A stretch of DNA of 64,000 nt from Ruminococcaceae bacterium UBA1404 (GTDB taxonomy: Bacteria; Bacillota; Clostridia; Oscillospirales; Ruminococcaceae). Location of the stretch: positions 10,709 through 74,708 of the forward strand of contig DBQC01000017.1 in NCBI GenBank assembly GCA_002305075.1. The letters run 5' to 3'. Position 1 is the stretch's first letter. Each line of letters begins with the position of its first letter. Made by a program: the position numbers and the translations under genes. Below are positions 26,949 through 36,054 of this stretch, piece after piece. A model generated the notes under the pieces. That model did no database searches, was not told the origin of the DNA, and saw nothing but the letters and a program-made list of their open reading frames with translations.

Positions 26949-26989
26949 CGGGTCGCCCGATAGGCGGACGGTCGGTCTGCGTGGGTGCG

Positions 26990-27994
26990 CTAGTAGGTTG
27001 CAAAATATTGGCCAATTTTTTGGTGATCCCGGGTGACCGTGAGGGCCAGTTGGAGCAGCACACGGGCCTTTTGGGGGTTTAGATTGCCCGCCGAAATGGC
27101 CCCATTGGTCTGGAAGTTGACCATGCCATTGGCTATGCGAGCCGAGCGCACAAAGGGCTTGCCGGTTTCGGCGATAAGCCGGGCGGCTCGATCGCTCCAT
27201 AGGGAGGAGGCCAAGCCGTCCCCCGCCCCGGCCAGCACCACGCCGTCGTAATGGGCAAACATAAAGTCCAGCACCGCGGGGTCGGCATCAATATGAAAAT
27301 AGGCAATGCCCACACTGGGCAGCGCATCAAGGCCGGTCACATCAAAGGGGGTGCTTAGGGTGTGAGGCTGGAGGCTCTTATGAAAGAAATAGGGGGTATC
27401 GTCCCGCATATAGCCCAGGCAACCGATATCCCGACCGCTAAAGGCATCGGTCTTAAAGGTGTTGACCTTGGTGACATCCCGGGCGCTGTAAATGCCGTCG
27501 GAAAAAACCACCATGACGCCGTGGTCTTTGGCTGCATCGCTACGGGCCAGCGCCACCGCTTGATAGAGGTTCATGGGGCCGTCGGCGCTGGTGGCGGTAT
27601 AGGGACGCATGGCCCCCACCATGACCACCGGCTTGTGGGTCTTGGCAGCTAAATGCAAAAAGAAGGCGGTTTCCTCAAGGGTATCGGTACCGTGGGTCAC
27701 CACAAAGCCGTCCACATCGTCGTGGGTTAGGGCGTTGATGCGCCCTACCAGCGTCAGCCAGTCACGGGCGGTGATATTGTCACTATCGGCGTTGATAAGC
27801 TGCTCGCCCGTAAGACGAGCCAGCCCCGTAAGGCCGGGTACGCCGTCGATGAGAGTCTGAAGTTCCAGGGTACCCGCAGTGTATCCGGTTGTTCTGCCCG
27901 GCTCCCCCGTTCCAGCGATGGTTCCACCGGTGCCGAGGATGACAATGTGCTTTTTCGCCCGGCCGTCCACGGGCATGGTCGGGTAGTTGGTCAT
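26990..27994 (-). CDS. L-asparaginase (type II-like)
   Basis: Hydrolyses asparagine to aspartate and ammonia. 334 residues; the nucleophile Thr is in ILGTGGTIAG, the tyrosine of the flexible lid in GYTAG, and the second triad in THGTDTLEET with a Lys in DVTKVNTF. The sequence resembles periplasmic/secreted type II enzymes, but no signal peptide is present, so it is likely cytosolic. It lies downstream of the aspartate aminotransferase gene and asnS, making an asparagine/aspartate group; each gene has its own terminator, so they are not one simple operon. Confidence 0.9.
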   Translation of the reverse strand: MTNYPTMPVDGRAKKHIVILGTGGTIAGTGEPGRTTGYTAGTLELQTLIDGVPGLTGLARLTGEQLINADSDNITARDWLTLVGRINALTHDDVDGFVVTHGTDTLEETAFFLHLAAKTHKPVVMVGAMRPYTATSADGPMNLYQAVALARSDAAKDHGVMVVFSDGIYSARDVTKVNTFKTDAFSGRDIGCLGYMRDDTPYFFHKSLQPHTLSTPFDVTGLDALPSVGIAYFHIDADPAVLDFMFAHYDGVVLAGAGDGLASSLWSDRAARLIAETGKPFVRSARIANGMVNFQTNGAISAGNLNPQKARVLLQLALTVTRDHQKIGQYFATY

Positions 27995-28115
27995 TGCAAT
28001 GCTCCTGTCTGATGGATAATTGGGGATGTTGCCTTACCTTATTTTAACCCATCTTAGCACAAACAGCAACGCCTATCGGGCGGTGGGAATATGGGTCGCT
28101 CGGCGGCTAAAAACG

Positions 28116-28149
28116 CAAAAAGCCTGCCGCATATATGCGGCAGGCTTTG
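28116..28149 (-). terminator. Terminator after aspartate aminotransferase gene
   Basis: Minus strand AAGCCTGCCGCA / TGCGGCAGGCTT with a short TATA loop, followed by TTTTTGCG and TTTTT. Confidence 0.88.
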
Positions 28150-28161
28150 ATGAACAAAGTA

Positions 28162-29442
28162 TTAGTTGGCGAGCAGAACTTCGAGACTGGCAAGGCGCAC
28201 GCAGATGTTGAACAGCTCCACCGCAAGGGACAGCTCCTCGGTGGTGGGGAAACTGGGGGCGATGCGGATGGTGTTGTCTTTGGGGTCTTTCTTATAGGGA
28301 TGGGTAGCGCCGGCGCCGGTAAGCACCACACCCGCATCCTTACAGAGACTGACCACACGCTTGGCGCAGCCGTCCATTGTGAAATAGGTTATGAAATAGC
28401 CGCCGTTAGGCTTAATCCAAGTACCCACGCCACGGGGGCCCAGCTCACGCTCGAAAGCATCCACCACGGCATTAAAACGGGGGCGCAGTACCTCGGCGTG
28501 TTTGGCCATCTGCTCAAGGATACCGTCCACATTCTTAAAGAAACGAACATGGCGCAGCATATTCATCTTGTCCCAGCTGATAGCTTGGTTGGCGATCTGC
28601 TTCTTAATAAAGGCGATATTGTCCTCGCTGGCGGCGATGACAGCCACGCCCGAGCCGGGGAAGGTGATTTTGCTGGTGGAGGCAAAGATGAACACACGGT
28701 CGGCGTTGCCGGCCTTTTTGCACTCGTCCATGATGTTAAGCAGGGGATCGTTCTGGTAGATGTAGTGGACGGCATAGGCGTTGTCCCAGAAGATGCGGAA
28801 ATCTTCGGCGGCGGTCTTCATGTTGGCCAGACGGCGCACAACCTCGTCCGAATAGGTGCTGCCGGTGGGGTTGGAGTACTTAGGCACACACCAGATACCC
28901 TTGATGGCCTCGTCCTCGGCCACCAGCTTTTCGACCATGTCCATGTCGGGACCGTTTTCGTCCATGGGTATGTTGATCATCTCGAAGTTATAAAACTCGG
29001 TGATGTTGAAGTGACGGTCGTAGCCGGGCACCGGGCAGAGGAACTTGGGACGGTCGTAGGCCATCCAGGGCTTCTTAGAGCCCAGAACACCGTGGGTGTA
29101 GGCTTTGGAAACGGTATCGAACATGATGGTCAGCGAGGACATGCCCTCCACAATGACTTCCTTGGGGCTGACACCCAACAGGTCGGCAAACAACTTTTTG
29201 GCTTCGGGGATGCCGTCGAGCACGCCATAGTTGCGGCAGTCGGTGCCATCCTCGGCTTGGAGTACCGACTCGGAGGTGAGAACATCCAGCATGGGCAGCG
29301 AGAGACGCAGCTGCTCCTCACCAGGCTTGCCCCGGGACATATCCAGCTTAAGGCCCCGGGCCTTAAATTCGTCATAGGCGGCCTGAACGACTTTTAGCTC
29401 CTCTTGCAGTTCGGCCTTGGTTAGGGTGGTGTAGTTTTTCAT
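28162..29442 (-). CDS. Aspartate aminotransferase (MocR-like class I family)
   Basis: PLP enzyme interconverting aspartate and oxaloacetate with glutamate as partner. 426 residues of the PF12897-type group (Corynebacterium AspT relatives), recognised by LDMSRGKPGEEQL near the N-terminus, FLCPVPGYDRHF, WCVPKYSNPTGSTYSDE, and the PLP lysine in FASTSKITFPGSG. Despite the family name it has no DNA-binding domain. A GGAGGATG site precedes the ATG. Placed 47 bases after asnS. Confidence 0.9.
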   Translation of the reverse strand: MKNYTTLTKAELQEELKVVQAAYDEFKARGLKLDMSRGKPGEEQLRLSLPMLDVLTSESVLQAEDGTDCRNYGVLDGIPEAKKLFADLLGVSPKEVIVEGMSSLTIMFDTVSKAYTHGVLGSKKPWMAYDRPKFLCPVPGYDRHFNITEFYNFEMINIPMDENGPDMDMVEKLVAEDEAIKGIWCVPKYSNPTGSTYSDEVVRRLANMKTAAEDFRIFWDNAYAVHYIYQNDPLLNIMDECKKAGNADRVFIFASTSKITFPGSGVAVIAASEDNIAFIKKQIANQAISWDKMNMLRHVRFFKNVDGILEQMAKHAEVLRPRFNAVVDAFERELGPRGVGTWIKPNGGYFITYFTMDGCAKRVVSLCKDAGVVLTGAGATHPYKKDPKDNTIRIAPSFPTTEELSLAVELFNICVRLASLEVLLAN

Positions 29443-29489
29443 GGGCGCATCCTCCTCAGTTATTATGAGAACGGGTTTATGACTGCTTA

Positions 29490-30881
29490 TTAAAACTCGG
29501 CAGAGCCGGGTGTACGGGGGAAGGGCAGCACATCGCGAATGTTAGACATGCCGGTGATATACATAATAAGCCGCTCGAAACCCAGACCATAGCCCGCATG
29601 GCAGACCGAACCATAGCGGCGCAGATCGAGGTACCATTCGTATTCGGCGCGGTCGAGACCGCATTCCTCTATGCGGCGGATAAGCACATCAAGGCGCTCC
29701 TCGCGCTGACTGCCGCCAATGATCTCGCCGATGCCGGGCACAAGCAGGTCCATGGCCGCCACGGTTTTTTCGCCCTCGTCGAGACGCATATAAAAGGCCT
29801 TAATCTCTTTGGGGTAGTGGGTGACAAACACAGGGCCGCCCACATATTCCTCGCTGAGATAGCGCTCGTGCTCGGTTTGAAGGTCGCAGCCCCAGTAGAC
29901 CGGGTAGCTAAAGCGATCCTTGACCTTTTCGAGGACGGCGATGGCGTCGGTGTAGGTTATCTCGGCAAAATCGGCGGTGGACAGTGTTTCAAGCCGCTTG
30001 ATCAGGCCCTTGTCGTAGAAGTTGTTAAAAAACGCCATCTCCTCGGGGCAGTGCTTTAACACATGCCTGAAGATGTGCTGGAGCATGTCCCGAGCCAGCT
30101 CCATGTTGTCATCGAGGTCGGCAAAAGCAATTTCGGGCTCGATCATCCAGAACTCCGAAGCGTGGCGAGCCGTGTGGCTGTTTTCGGCCCTAAAGGTGGG
30201 GCCAAAGGTGTAGGTGTTGCCAAAAGCCAAGGCAAAGGTTTCGGCCTCAAGCTGCCCTGATACGGTGAGCGAGGCCAATTTGCCGAAAAAGTCCTCGGAA
30301 AAATCCACCTCACCCTCGTCGGTAAGGCGCGGGTTCTTAGGGTCGAGGGTGGTAACCCGGAACATCTCTCCGGCGCCTTCGGCGTCGCTACCGGTGATGA
30401 TGGGGGTATGGGCATAGACAAAACCACGATTGTGGAAAAATTCGTGAATGGCAAAAGATGCTTCGCTGCGCACCCTGAACACCGCATTAAAGGTGTTGGT
30501 GCGGGGCCGCAAATGGGCGATGCTCCGCAGGTATTCCAGAGAGTGACGCTTTTTTTGCAGCGGATATTCGGGGCTGGAAGCGCCCAGCAGTTGCACCTCG
30601 GCGGCTATCAGCTCGCAGCTTTGCTTGGCGTCCGGCGTAGCCTTTAGCAGGCCGGTAACCTTGAGGGCTGTGCCCACGCCATAGCGTACGATTTCATCAA
30701 AGTTGGCAAGATCGTTTCCGGCCACTACCTGCAAATTGGTCAGGCCGCTGCCGTCGTTGAGTTCTATAAAGGCGATGGCGCCGGCGTGTCGGGATGTGCG
30801 CACCCAGCCACAAACCGTGATGGCCTGGCCGGCAAGGGTGTCTAGGTTGGTGAGCACCCTTTTAATTTCGGTTCGAGTCAT
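29490..30881 (-). CDS. asnS: Asparagine-tRNA ligase
   Basis: Charges tRNA-Asn. 463 residues: N-terminal OB-fold (ITVCGWVRTSRHAGAIAFIELNDGSG, in two parts here), class II catalytic core with FRAENSHTARHASEFWMIEPE (motif 2, given as FRAENSHT and EFWMIEPE) and motif 3 in GLGFERLIMY. GEIIGGSQREERLD identifies asparaginyl over aspartyl type. I looked for a T-box leader upstream and found no GGUACCGCG-like element, so regulation appears to be by the promoter alone. Confidence 0.96.
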   Translation of the reverse strand: MTRTEIKRVLTNLDTLAGQAITVCGWVRTSRHAGAIAFIELNDGSGLTNLQVVAGNDLANFDEIVRYGVGTALKVTGLLKATPDAKQSCELIAAEVQLLGASSPEYPLQKKRHSLEYLRSIAHLRPRTNTFNAVFRVRSEASFAIHEFFHNRGFVYAHTPIITGSDAEGAGEMFRVTTLDPKNPRLTDEGEVDFSEDFFGKLASLTVSGQLEAETFALAFGNTYTFGPTFRAENSHTARHASEFWMIEPEIAFADLDDNMELARDMLQHIFRHVLKHCPEEMAFFNNFYDKGLIKRLETLSTADFAEITYTDAIAVLEKVKDRFSYPVYWGCDLQTEHERYLSEEYVGGPVFVTHYPKEIKAFYMRLDEGEKTVAAMDLLVPGIGEIIGGSQREERLDVLIRRIEECGLDRAEYEWYLDLRRYGSVCHAGYGLGFERLIMYITGMSNIRDVLPFPRTPGSAEF

Positions 30882-30971
30882 GAATTACTTCCTCTCGCTG
30901 TTAAAATCCTGTGCACCGCGCCAAAGGCACAACGCTAATGGCCCAAAACCAGCGCGGATAAGCCTGTAATT

Positions 30972-31000
30972 ATTATAGTATAGCCACAGGGTTTTAGCAA
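30972..31000 (-). promoter_or_regulatory. Sigma-A promoter of asnS
   Basis: Minus strand TTGCTA (30995-31000), 17 bases, TATAAT (30972-30977). Leader of about 80 bases before asnS. Confidence 0.65.
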
Positions 31001-31216
31001 TGCATGCATCGACAAAATCAAAAAAGTGCAGTTTTGCAATATTTCTTGCAATCAGATTAATTATACGACCTGAAAGCTTCAAAAGCAAGACCGGCTTATG
31101 CCAAATTAGCGCCTGTCTTTTTGTGCAGATTGTGGGTTTGATTAGTCAAACAAGTTGTCTAATTGAGGATTGTATGTTACCCTATCATAACTTGTCATAC
31201 GCAGGCCGCTAAGCAT
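31001..31216. other. Divergent intergenic stretch upstream of cadD-like gene
   Basis: Non-coding. Contains a GTTTGA-TTAG-TCAAAC inverted repeat around 31136-31151, a possible operator for the metal exporter gene. No sensor gene is adjacent. Confidence 0.4.
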
Positions 31217-31244
31217 TTGGTATTGGGGTCAGGTGGACGATAAT
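31217..31244 (+). promoter_or_regulatory. Possible promoter of the CadD-type exporter gene
   Basis: TTGGTA (31217-31222), 16-base spacer, GATAAT (31239-31244). Confidence 0.45.
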
Positions 31245-31310
31245 AGGTAAAACAGTCGCCAGGAGCCTCTATAACAAGCAAATAAGCCTGCAATAATAGG
31301 AGGTTCGGGA

Positions 31311-31979
31311 TTGGGTACATTGATAGAATCGGTGGTGGCCTTTGTAAGCACCAATATCGACAATACTTTTATATTGATGCTGCTCTACTCTCAGGTCAAT
31401 GAAAAGTTTAAAAAGGTCCATATTGTTGTGGGACAATATGTTGGCCTTGGCATCTTGGTAGCTATCAGCATTTTTGCAGCTTTTGGTCTTAATTTTATGC
31501 CGCAAAAGTATATCGGTCTGCTGGGGCTGGTTCCCATGTATCTGGGCATCAAGGAATGGGTGGACTACAAAAAGGGCTCGGCAAACGAAGCCGCAGATGA
31601 TGTGCAAGACGAGGCCATCGGGCCGGACGCCATAGAGCTGTCTGAGCGTCAGGGTGCGCCCAGCGGTGTTAAGGCTGCCATTGCAAACCTTATTAGCCCC
31701 GAGTTGTTTAGCTCTGTGGCTATTGCCGTGGCTAGCGGCGGAGATAACATCGGAGTTTATGTACCTATTTTCGCCAGATACTCAGGTGTGCAGTTTGTGA
31801 TTACCATCGTCGTCTTTGCCATTATGATGGGCTTGTGGTGCTGGCTGGGCAGCGGCATCACCAACTACCCTAAAGTAACAGCCATGATACAAAAGCACCA
31901 GCATATTGCAGTGCCGGTGGTGTTTATTGGTCTTGGCATTTACATCTTTATAGAAAACGGTTTGTTTGGGTCCATTTAA
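31311..31979 (+). CDS. CadD-family cadmium/metal resistance transporter
   Basis: Membrane exporter family linked to cadmium resistance in staphylococci. 222 residues with about five or six membrane segments; the N-terminal SVVAFVSTNIDNTFILMLL segment with conserved Asp and the SPELFSSVAIAVASGGDNIGVYVP region with a second GGDN motif match CadD/LysE-like proteins. The start is TTG at 31311, seven bases after AGGAGG; no in-frame ATG gives a full first helix. It lies alone, with its own terminator, a few kilobases from the copper operon. Substrate could also be another metal or a small cation. Confidence 0.88.
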   Translation: MGTLIESVVAFVSTNIDNTFILMLLYSQVNEKFKKVHIVVGQYVGLGILVAISIFAAFGLNFMPQKYIGLLGLVPMYLGIKEWVDYKKGSANEAADDVQDEAIGPDAIELSERQGAPSGVKAAIANLISPELFSSVAIAVASGGDNIGVYVPIFARYSGVQFVITIVVFAIMMGLWCWLGSGITNYPKVTAMIQKHQHIAVPVVFIGLGIYIFIENGLFGSI

Positions 31980-31996
31980 GCGGCAAAAAGGACTAA

Positions 31997-32036
31997 TAGC
32001 CGGGAATAGACCAGCGGTCTATTCCCGGCTATTTTT
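31997..32036 (+). terminator. Terminator after the CadD-type gene
   Basis: A perfect 16-pair stem (outer TAGCCGGG, inner AATAGACC-AGC-GGTCTATT) followed by TTTTT. Its inner palindrome is repeated at 32093-32111. Confidence 0.93.
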
Positions 32037-32092
32037 GCCGAACATTGTTTTATTTTCTCGATATTTAAGCGCTTATCGGGTATTGGCAGCAA

Positions 32093-32111
32093 AATAGACC
32101 ATCGGTCTATT
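32093..32111 (-). terminator. Likely terminator after ilvE
   Basis: AATAGACC-ATC-GGTCTATT palindrome nine bases after the ilvE stop, followed on the minus strand by TTTG. The eight-base arms are identical to the core of the opposing terminator 80 bases away. Confidence 0.6.
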
Positions 32112-32119
32112 CGTTTAGG

Positions 32120-33181
32120 TTAGACCCGCTGAGTCCAGCCCCGAGTGTCGGGGCGCAGACCCCACTGTATGCCGGTAAGCTCATCGTAGAGGCGCTGGGA
32201 GAGGGGACCGATGCGCTCGCCGATAAAAATTTGCCGCTCGGCGGCTCGCAGCTCGCCGATGGGCGATATCACCGCCGCCGTGCCGGTGCCGAAAGCCTCC
32301 TCCAGCCTGCCCTCATCGGCCGCCTCTGCCACCTCCTCGAGGGAGAGCCGGCGCTCCTCCACGGTGTAGCCCCAGTCGCTGAGAATCTCGATGCAGGATT
32401 TGCGGGTAATGCCGGGCAAAATGCTGCCCTGAAGCTCGGGGGTGATGATGTTGCCGTCTATCTTAAAGAAGACATTCATGGCCCCCACCTCCTCAATGTA
32501 CTTTTGCTCTATGCCGTCCAGCCAGAGCACCTGCTGGTAGCCAGCCTGCTGCGCCTCGGCTTGCGCCTTGAGCCCGGCGGCATAATTGCCACCGCATTTG
32601 GCCGTGCCGGTGCCGCCACGCACCGCCCGAACATAGTGGGTTTCTACATAGATTTTTACCGGGTTCATGCCGGTGGGGTAGTAGTTGCCCACCGGAGACA
32701 GGATGATCATAAAGCTGTATTGGCGGGCGGCCCGCACACCCAGATGGGGCTCGGTGGCGATGATAAATGGCCGGATATAGAGGCTCATGCCCGGTTGGTG
32801 GGGCACCCAGTCTCGGTCGATGTCCACAAGACGACGCACGGCCTCTATCCAGAGGGCCGGCTTGATGATGGGCATGCACATACGCTGGCAGGAAGCGGCC
32901 ATGCGCGCGGCGTTTTCCTCGGGGCGAAAAAGCTGGATGCCGCCGTCGGGGGTTCGGTAAGCCTTGAGACCCTCGAAGTTTTCCTGGGCGTAGTGGAGCA
33001 CCATGGCCGATGGCTCCAGCTCGATGGGTCCGTAGGGCACAATGCGCGCATCGTGCCAGCCGATGCCCTCGGTATAGTCCATGCGGAACATATGGTCGGT
33101 ATACACCCGCCCAAATCCGGGATCGCCCTCGGGCTTGGGAGCAGGGTTGGGATTGGGGGTCACAGCGATGTTTAGCATCAT
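32120..33181 (-). CDS. ilvE: Branched-chain amino acid aminotransferase
   Basis: Last step in leucine, isoleucine and valine synthesis, first in their breakdown. 353 residues, fold type IV PLP enzyme: ALWIEAVRRLVDIDRDWVP, RPFIIATEPHLGV, the PLP lysine in GGTGTAKCGGNYAAGL, and CIEILSDWGY. Length and motifs fit the class of IlvE common in Gram-positives. Two ATGs in tandem follow GGAGG. No other branched-chain genes are near. Confidence 0.95.
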   Translation of the reverse strand: MMLNIAVTPNPNPAPKPEGDPGFGRVYTDHMFRMDYTEGIGWHDARIVPYGPIELEPSAMVLHYAQENFEGLKAYRTPDGGIQLFRPEENAARMAASCQRMCMPIIKPALWIEAVRRLVDIDRDWVPHQPGMSLYIRPFIIATEPHLGVRAARQYSFMIILSPVGNYYPTGMNPVKIYVETHYVRAVRGGTGTAKCGGNYAAGLKAQAEAQQAGYQQVLWLDGIEQKYIEEVGAMNVFFKIDGNIITPELQGSILPGITRKSCIEILSDWGYTVEERRLSLEEVAEAADEGRLEEAFGTGTAAVISPIGELRAAERQIFIGERIGPLSQRLYDELTGIQWGLRPDTRGWTQRV

Positions 33182-33207
33182 AGCATCCTCCGGGCACTTT
33201 TATGTCT

Positions 33208-33236
33208 ACCTTACTCTTTTGATGTGAGACTGTCAA
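33208..33236 (-). promoter_or_regulatory. Possible promoter of ilvE
   Basis: Minus strand TTGACA (33231-33236), 17 bases, TAAGGT (33208-33213). Perfect -35 with a weak -10, as seen in regulated promoters. Confidence 0.45.
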
Positions 33237-33242
33237 TTGCCC

Positions 33243-33283
33243 AAAAAACACAAAATGTGCGAGCTGCATTGCAGCTCGCGCAC
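33243..33283 (-). terminator. Terminator of the copper operon (after copZ)
   Basis: Minus strand GCGAGCTGCA / TGCAGCTCGC stem extended by GTGC/GCAC, then a T-rich tail ending TTTTTT. Confidence 0.85.
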
Positions 33284-33309
33284 CTGTAAATCTTGGGCTG
33301 TCGGACGAA

Positions 33310-33525
33310 CTACACAATCACATCCACATCGTAGCCCTGATCTTCAATCTGCATCTTGAGATGGGGGATATCCACCATTGCGGGGTCGTAGACCACGGTA
33401 GCGGTTTTATCCTCGAGGCTCACCTCCACGCTCTCGATACCGTAAAGAGCGTTTACGGCGTCGGTCACGGCTTTGACACAGTGGGCACAGGACATGCCCT
33501 CCACCTTGAGTACAACCTTTTCCAT
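33310..33525 (-). CDS. copZ: Copper chaperone CopZ (heavy-metal-associated domain)
   Basis: 71 residues, a single HMA domain with the metal site GMSCAHC near residue 10. CopZ carries Cu(I) in the cytosol to CopA and to CsoR. The spacing (49 bases after copA) and the shared terminator show it is the last gene of csoR-copA-copZ. AGGAGG precedes the ATG. Confidence 0.93.
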   Translation of the reverse strand: MEKVVLKVEGMSCAHCVKAVTDAVNALYGIESVEVSLEDKTATVVYDPAMVDIPHLKMQIEDQGYDVDVIV

Positions 33526-33574
33526 GCCTTTTCCTCCTTTTATAACTATCTGGACTTATTTTACCACGGAGACC

Positions 33575-36043
33575 CTACTCTGCATAGGGCTTAAAACTGC
33601 GCAGCCGCAGGGCATTGGTGACCACCGATACCGAGCTAAAGCTCATGGCCGCAGCGCCGAACATGGGGTTGAGCAGCGGCCCACCAAAGGCGTACAGCAG
33701 ACCTGCCGCTACGGGAATGCCCAGGGTGTTGTAGGCAAAGGCCCAGAACAGGTTTTGCTTGATATTGCGAATGGTGCTGCGGCTAAGGCGGATGGCGTTA
33801 GGCACATCCATCAGATCGCTGCGCATGAGTACAATGTCGGCCGATTCGATGGCTACATCGGTGCCCGAGCCGATGGCAATGCCCACATCGGCCTGAGCCA
33901 GCGCCGGAGCGTCGTTGATGCCGTCGCCCACCATGGCCACCTTGTTGCCCGCCTGCTGGAGGCTGCGCACCGCATCGCTCTTATCCTGCGGCAGCACCTC
34001 GGCCAGCACTTCGTCGATGCCCACCTGACGGGCCACCCAATCGGCCGTTCTGCGGTTGTCGCCGGTAATCATGGCCACCTTGATGCCCATTTCGTGGAGA
34101 CGGTCGATGGCCGCCTTGCTGGAGGGCTTAACCACATCGGCCACTGCGATGATGCCGTAGATTTTATCCTGCCCGGCCACATAGATGGGAGTTTTACCTT
34201 GATCGGCCAGCGTATCCGACTGGACATCCAAGCCCTCGAGCGCAATCTGCTGCTCGTCCATGAGCTTGCGGTTGCCAATATAGAGGGTCTGCTCCCCCAC
34301 CAGCGCTTTAAGACCACGGCCGGGCAGCGCTTCAAAGGAGGTTACGGGCAGCAGCCTGAGGTTTTGCTCCTCGGCCTCGAACACGATAGCCTCGCCTAAG
34401 GGATGCTCGGAGGCCTTTTCGGCCGAAGCCGTAAGCCGCAGTAGCATATCCTTCTCCATATGCGCCGAAGTAATCAGGTCGGTGACCCGGGGCTTGCCCT
34501 CGGTGATGGTGCCGGTTTTATCCAACACGACCACATCGATGCTGTGGGCCGATTCCAGCGCCTCGCCGCCTTTAATCAGGATGCCATGCTCGGCGCCCTT
34601 GCCCGAACCCACCATGATAGCCGTGGGGGTGGCCAGCCCCAGCGCGCAGGGGCAGGCGATGACCAGCACCGACACAAAAATGTTGACCGCAAAACCAAAG
34701 TTGCGACTGTAAGCGTACCAGATGAGGGCGGCCACAATGGCAATAACCATAACCACCGGCACAAAATAGCCGGACACCACATCGGCCATGCGGGCAATGG
34801 GCGCCTTGTTGCTTTGGGCCTCCTCCACCAGACGGATAATCTGGGAGAGAGCTGTCTCGCCACCGACCTTGGTGGCCCGAATGTGGATGGCACCGTTTTT
34901 GTTGATGGAGCCGGCGTAAACCCGGTCCCCCTCGTTTTTGTCTACCGGCATACTCTCGCCGGTGAGCATGGATTCGTCGATGGCGGTCGTGCCCCAAACC
35001 ACCACGCCGTCCACCGGGATTTTCTCCCCCGGCTTGACGATAAGCAGGTCGCCCACCACCACTTCATCGATGGGCAGCTCGATTTCCTTGTCGCCCTCGA
35101 GTACGGTGGCTGTTTTGGGTGCGAGGCCCATGAGCTTTTTAATGGCCTCCGAGGTCTTGCCTTTGGAGACCGATTCCAACGCCTTACCAAAGAGAATGAG
35201 CGCTATGATGACGCCCGCCGTCTCGTAATAAAGGCTGTGGACGGCATGATGGTCGCCCTGTGCGATCATATAGGTGGAGTAGAGGCTGTATCCCATGGCT
35301 GCCGTAGTGCTGATGGCGATAAGGGAGTCCATGTTAGGCGCTCCGCTAATAAAGGCCTTGTAGCCGATGGTGAAAAACTTGTTACCCGCCAGAAGCACCG
35401 GAATAACCAGTATCAGTTGGGTTAGGGCATAACGCAGCGGGTAGGCATGAAGGTCTAAAAAACCGGGCAGCGGCAGCGGGAAGAATGGAATCATAGGTCC
35501 CATAGCGATATAGAGCAGTGGAATGCCAAAAATGGCCGATATGCGAAACTTGGTCCAAAGCAGCTTGATTTCCCGTTCGCGGCGCTCCCTGTCGGCATCG
35601 GCCGCAGTTTCCCGCTGTACTTCAAGCGGTGTGTAGCCCAGCTTTTCTATGGCCGCCTTAATGGCCGACAGCCGAATCATTTGGGGATTGTAAAGCACGG
35701 TAGCGCTTTCGGTGGCCAAGTTGACCGACGCCCGGTCTATACCCTCGGTGCGATTTAGCACCTTTTCTATGCGGGTAGAACAGGCTGCACAGGTCATGCC
35801 GCCGATGGGAATGATAATCTCCTCGAGGGCGACCGGCACCGTAGCCCCGTAGCCGAGCTTCTCGACCATGGCAATAATGGCCGCCTCGTCGAGGGAAGCA
35901 TCGTCAAAGCTGACGGTCATCTTTTCGGTGGCAAGGTTAACCGATGCGCTGTCCACGCCCGGCATACGAGCCACCATCTTCTCTATACGGGACGAACAGG
36001 CTGCACAGGTCATGCCGGTTATATTAAATATCTGTGTTTTCAT
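33575..36043 (-). CDS. copA: Copper-exporting P1B-type ATPase CopA
   Basis: Pumps Cu(I) out of the cell. 822 residues: two N-terminal HMA domains, each with GMTCAAC; eight membrane helices; the metal-translocating CPC in IACPCALGLATP; phosphorylation motif DKTGTITEG; and GDGINDAPALAQAD. The start at 36043 (MKTQIFNITGMTCAAC) follows GGGGG; the frame's further upstream extension to 36133 overlaps the csoR end and has no homology. Located between csoR and copZ, a standard copper-response operon. Confidence 0.96.
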   Translation of the reverse strand: MKTQIFNITGMTCAACSSRIEKMVARMPGVDSASVNLATEKMTVSFDDASLDEAAIIAMVEKLGYGATVPVALEEIIIPIGGMTCAACSTRIEKVLNRTEGIDRASVNLATESATVLYNPQMIRLSAIKAAIEKLGYTPLEVQRETAADADRERREREIKLLWTKFRISAIFGIPLLYIAMGPMIPFFPLPLPGFLDLHAYPLRYALTQLILVIPVLLAGNKFFTIGYKAFISGAPNMDSLIAISTTAAMGYSLYSTYMIAQGDHHAVHSLYYETAGVIIALILFGKALESVSKGKTSEAIKKLMGLAPKTATVLEGDKEIELPIDEVVVGDLLIVKPGEKIPVDGVVVWGTTAIDESMLTGESMPVDKNEGDRVYAGSINKNGAIHIRATKVGGETALSQIIRLVEEAQSNKAPIARMADVVSGYFVPVVMVIAIVAALIWYAYSRNFGFAVNIFVSVLVIACPCALGLATPTAIMVGSGKGAEHGILIKGGEALESAHSIDVVVLDKTGTITEGKPRVTDLITSAHMEKDMLLRLTASAEKASEHPLGEAIVFEAEEQNLRLLPVTSFEALPGRGLKALVGEQTLYIGNRKLMDEQQIALEGLDVQSDTLADQGKTPIYVAGQDKIYGIIAVADVVKPSSKAAIDRLHEMGIKVAMITGDNRRTADWVARQVGIDEVLAEVLPQDKSDAVRSLQQAGNKVAMVGDGINDAPALAQADVGIAIGSGTDVAIESADIVLMRSDLMDVPNAIRLSRSTIRNIKQNLFWAFAYNTLGIPVAAGLLYAFGGPLLNPMFGAAAMSFSSVSVVTNALRLRSFKPYAE

Positions 36044-36054
36044 GGGATAGCCCC

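Noticed and set aside
28135..29397. 420-codon plus-strand frame antisense to aspartate aminotransferase
   Set aside because: Shadow of a GC-rich gene; the minus-strand protein has intact PLP motifs.
30882..30971. T-box riboswitch before asnS
   Set aside because: No antiterminator-type GGUACCGCG element or leader terminator found.
32231..33175. Long plus-strand frame antisense to ilvE
   Set aside because: Shadow frame; ilvE is clear.
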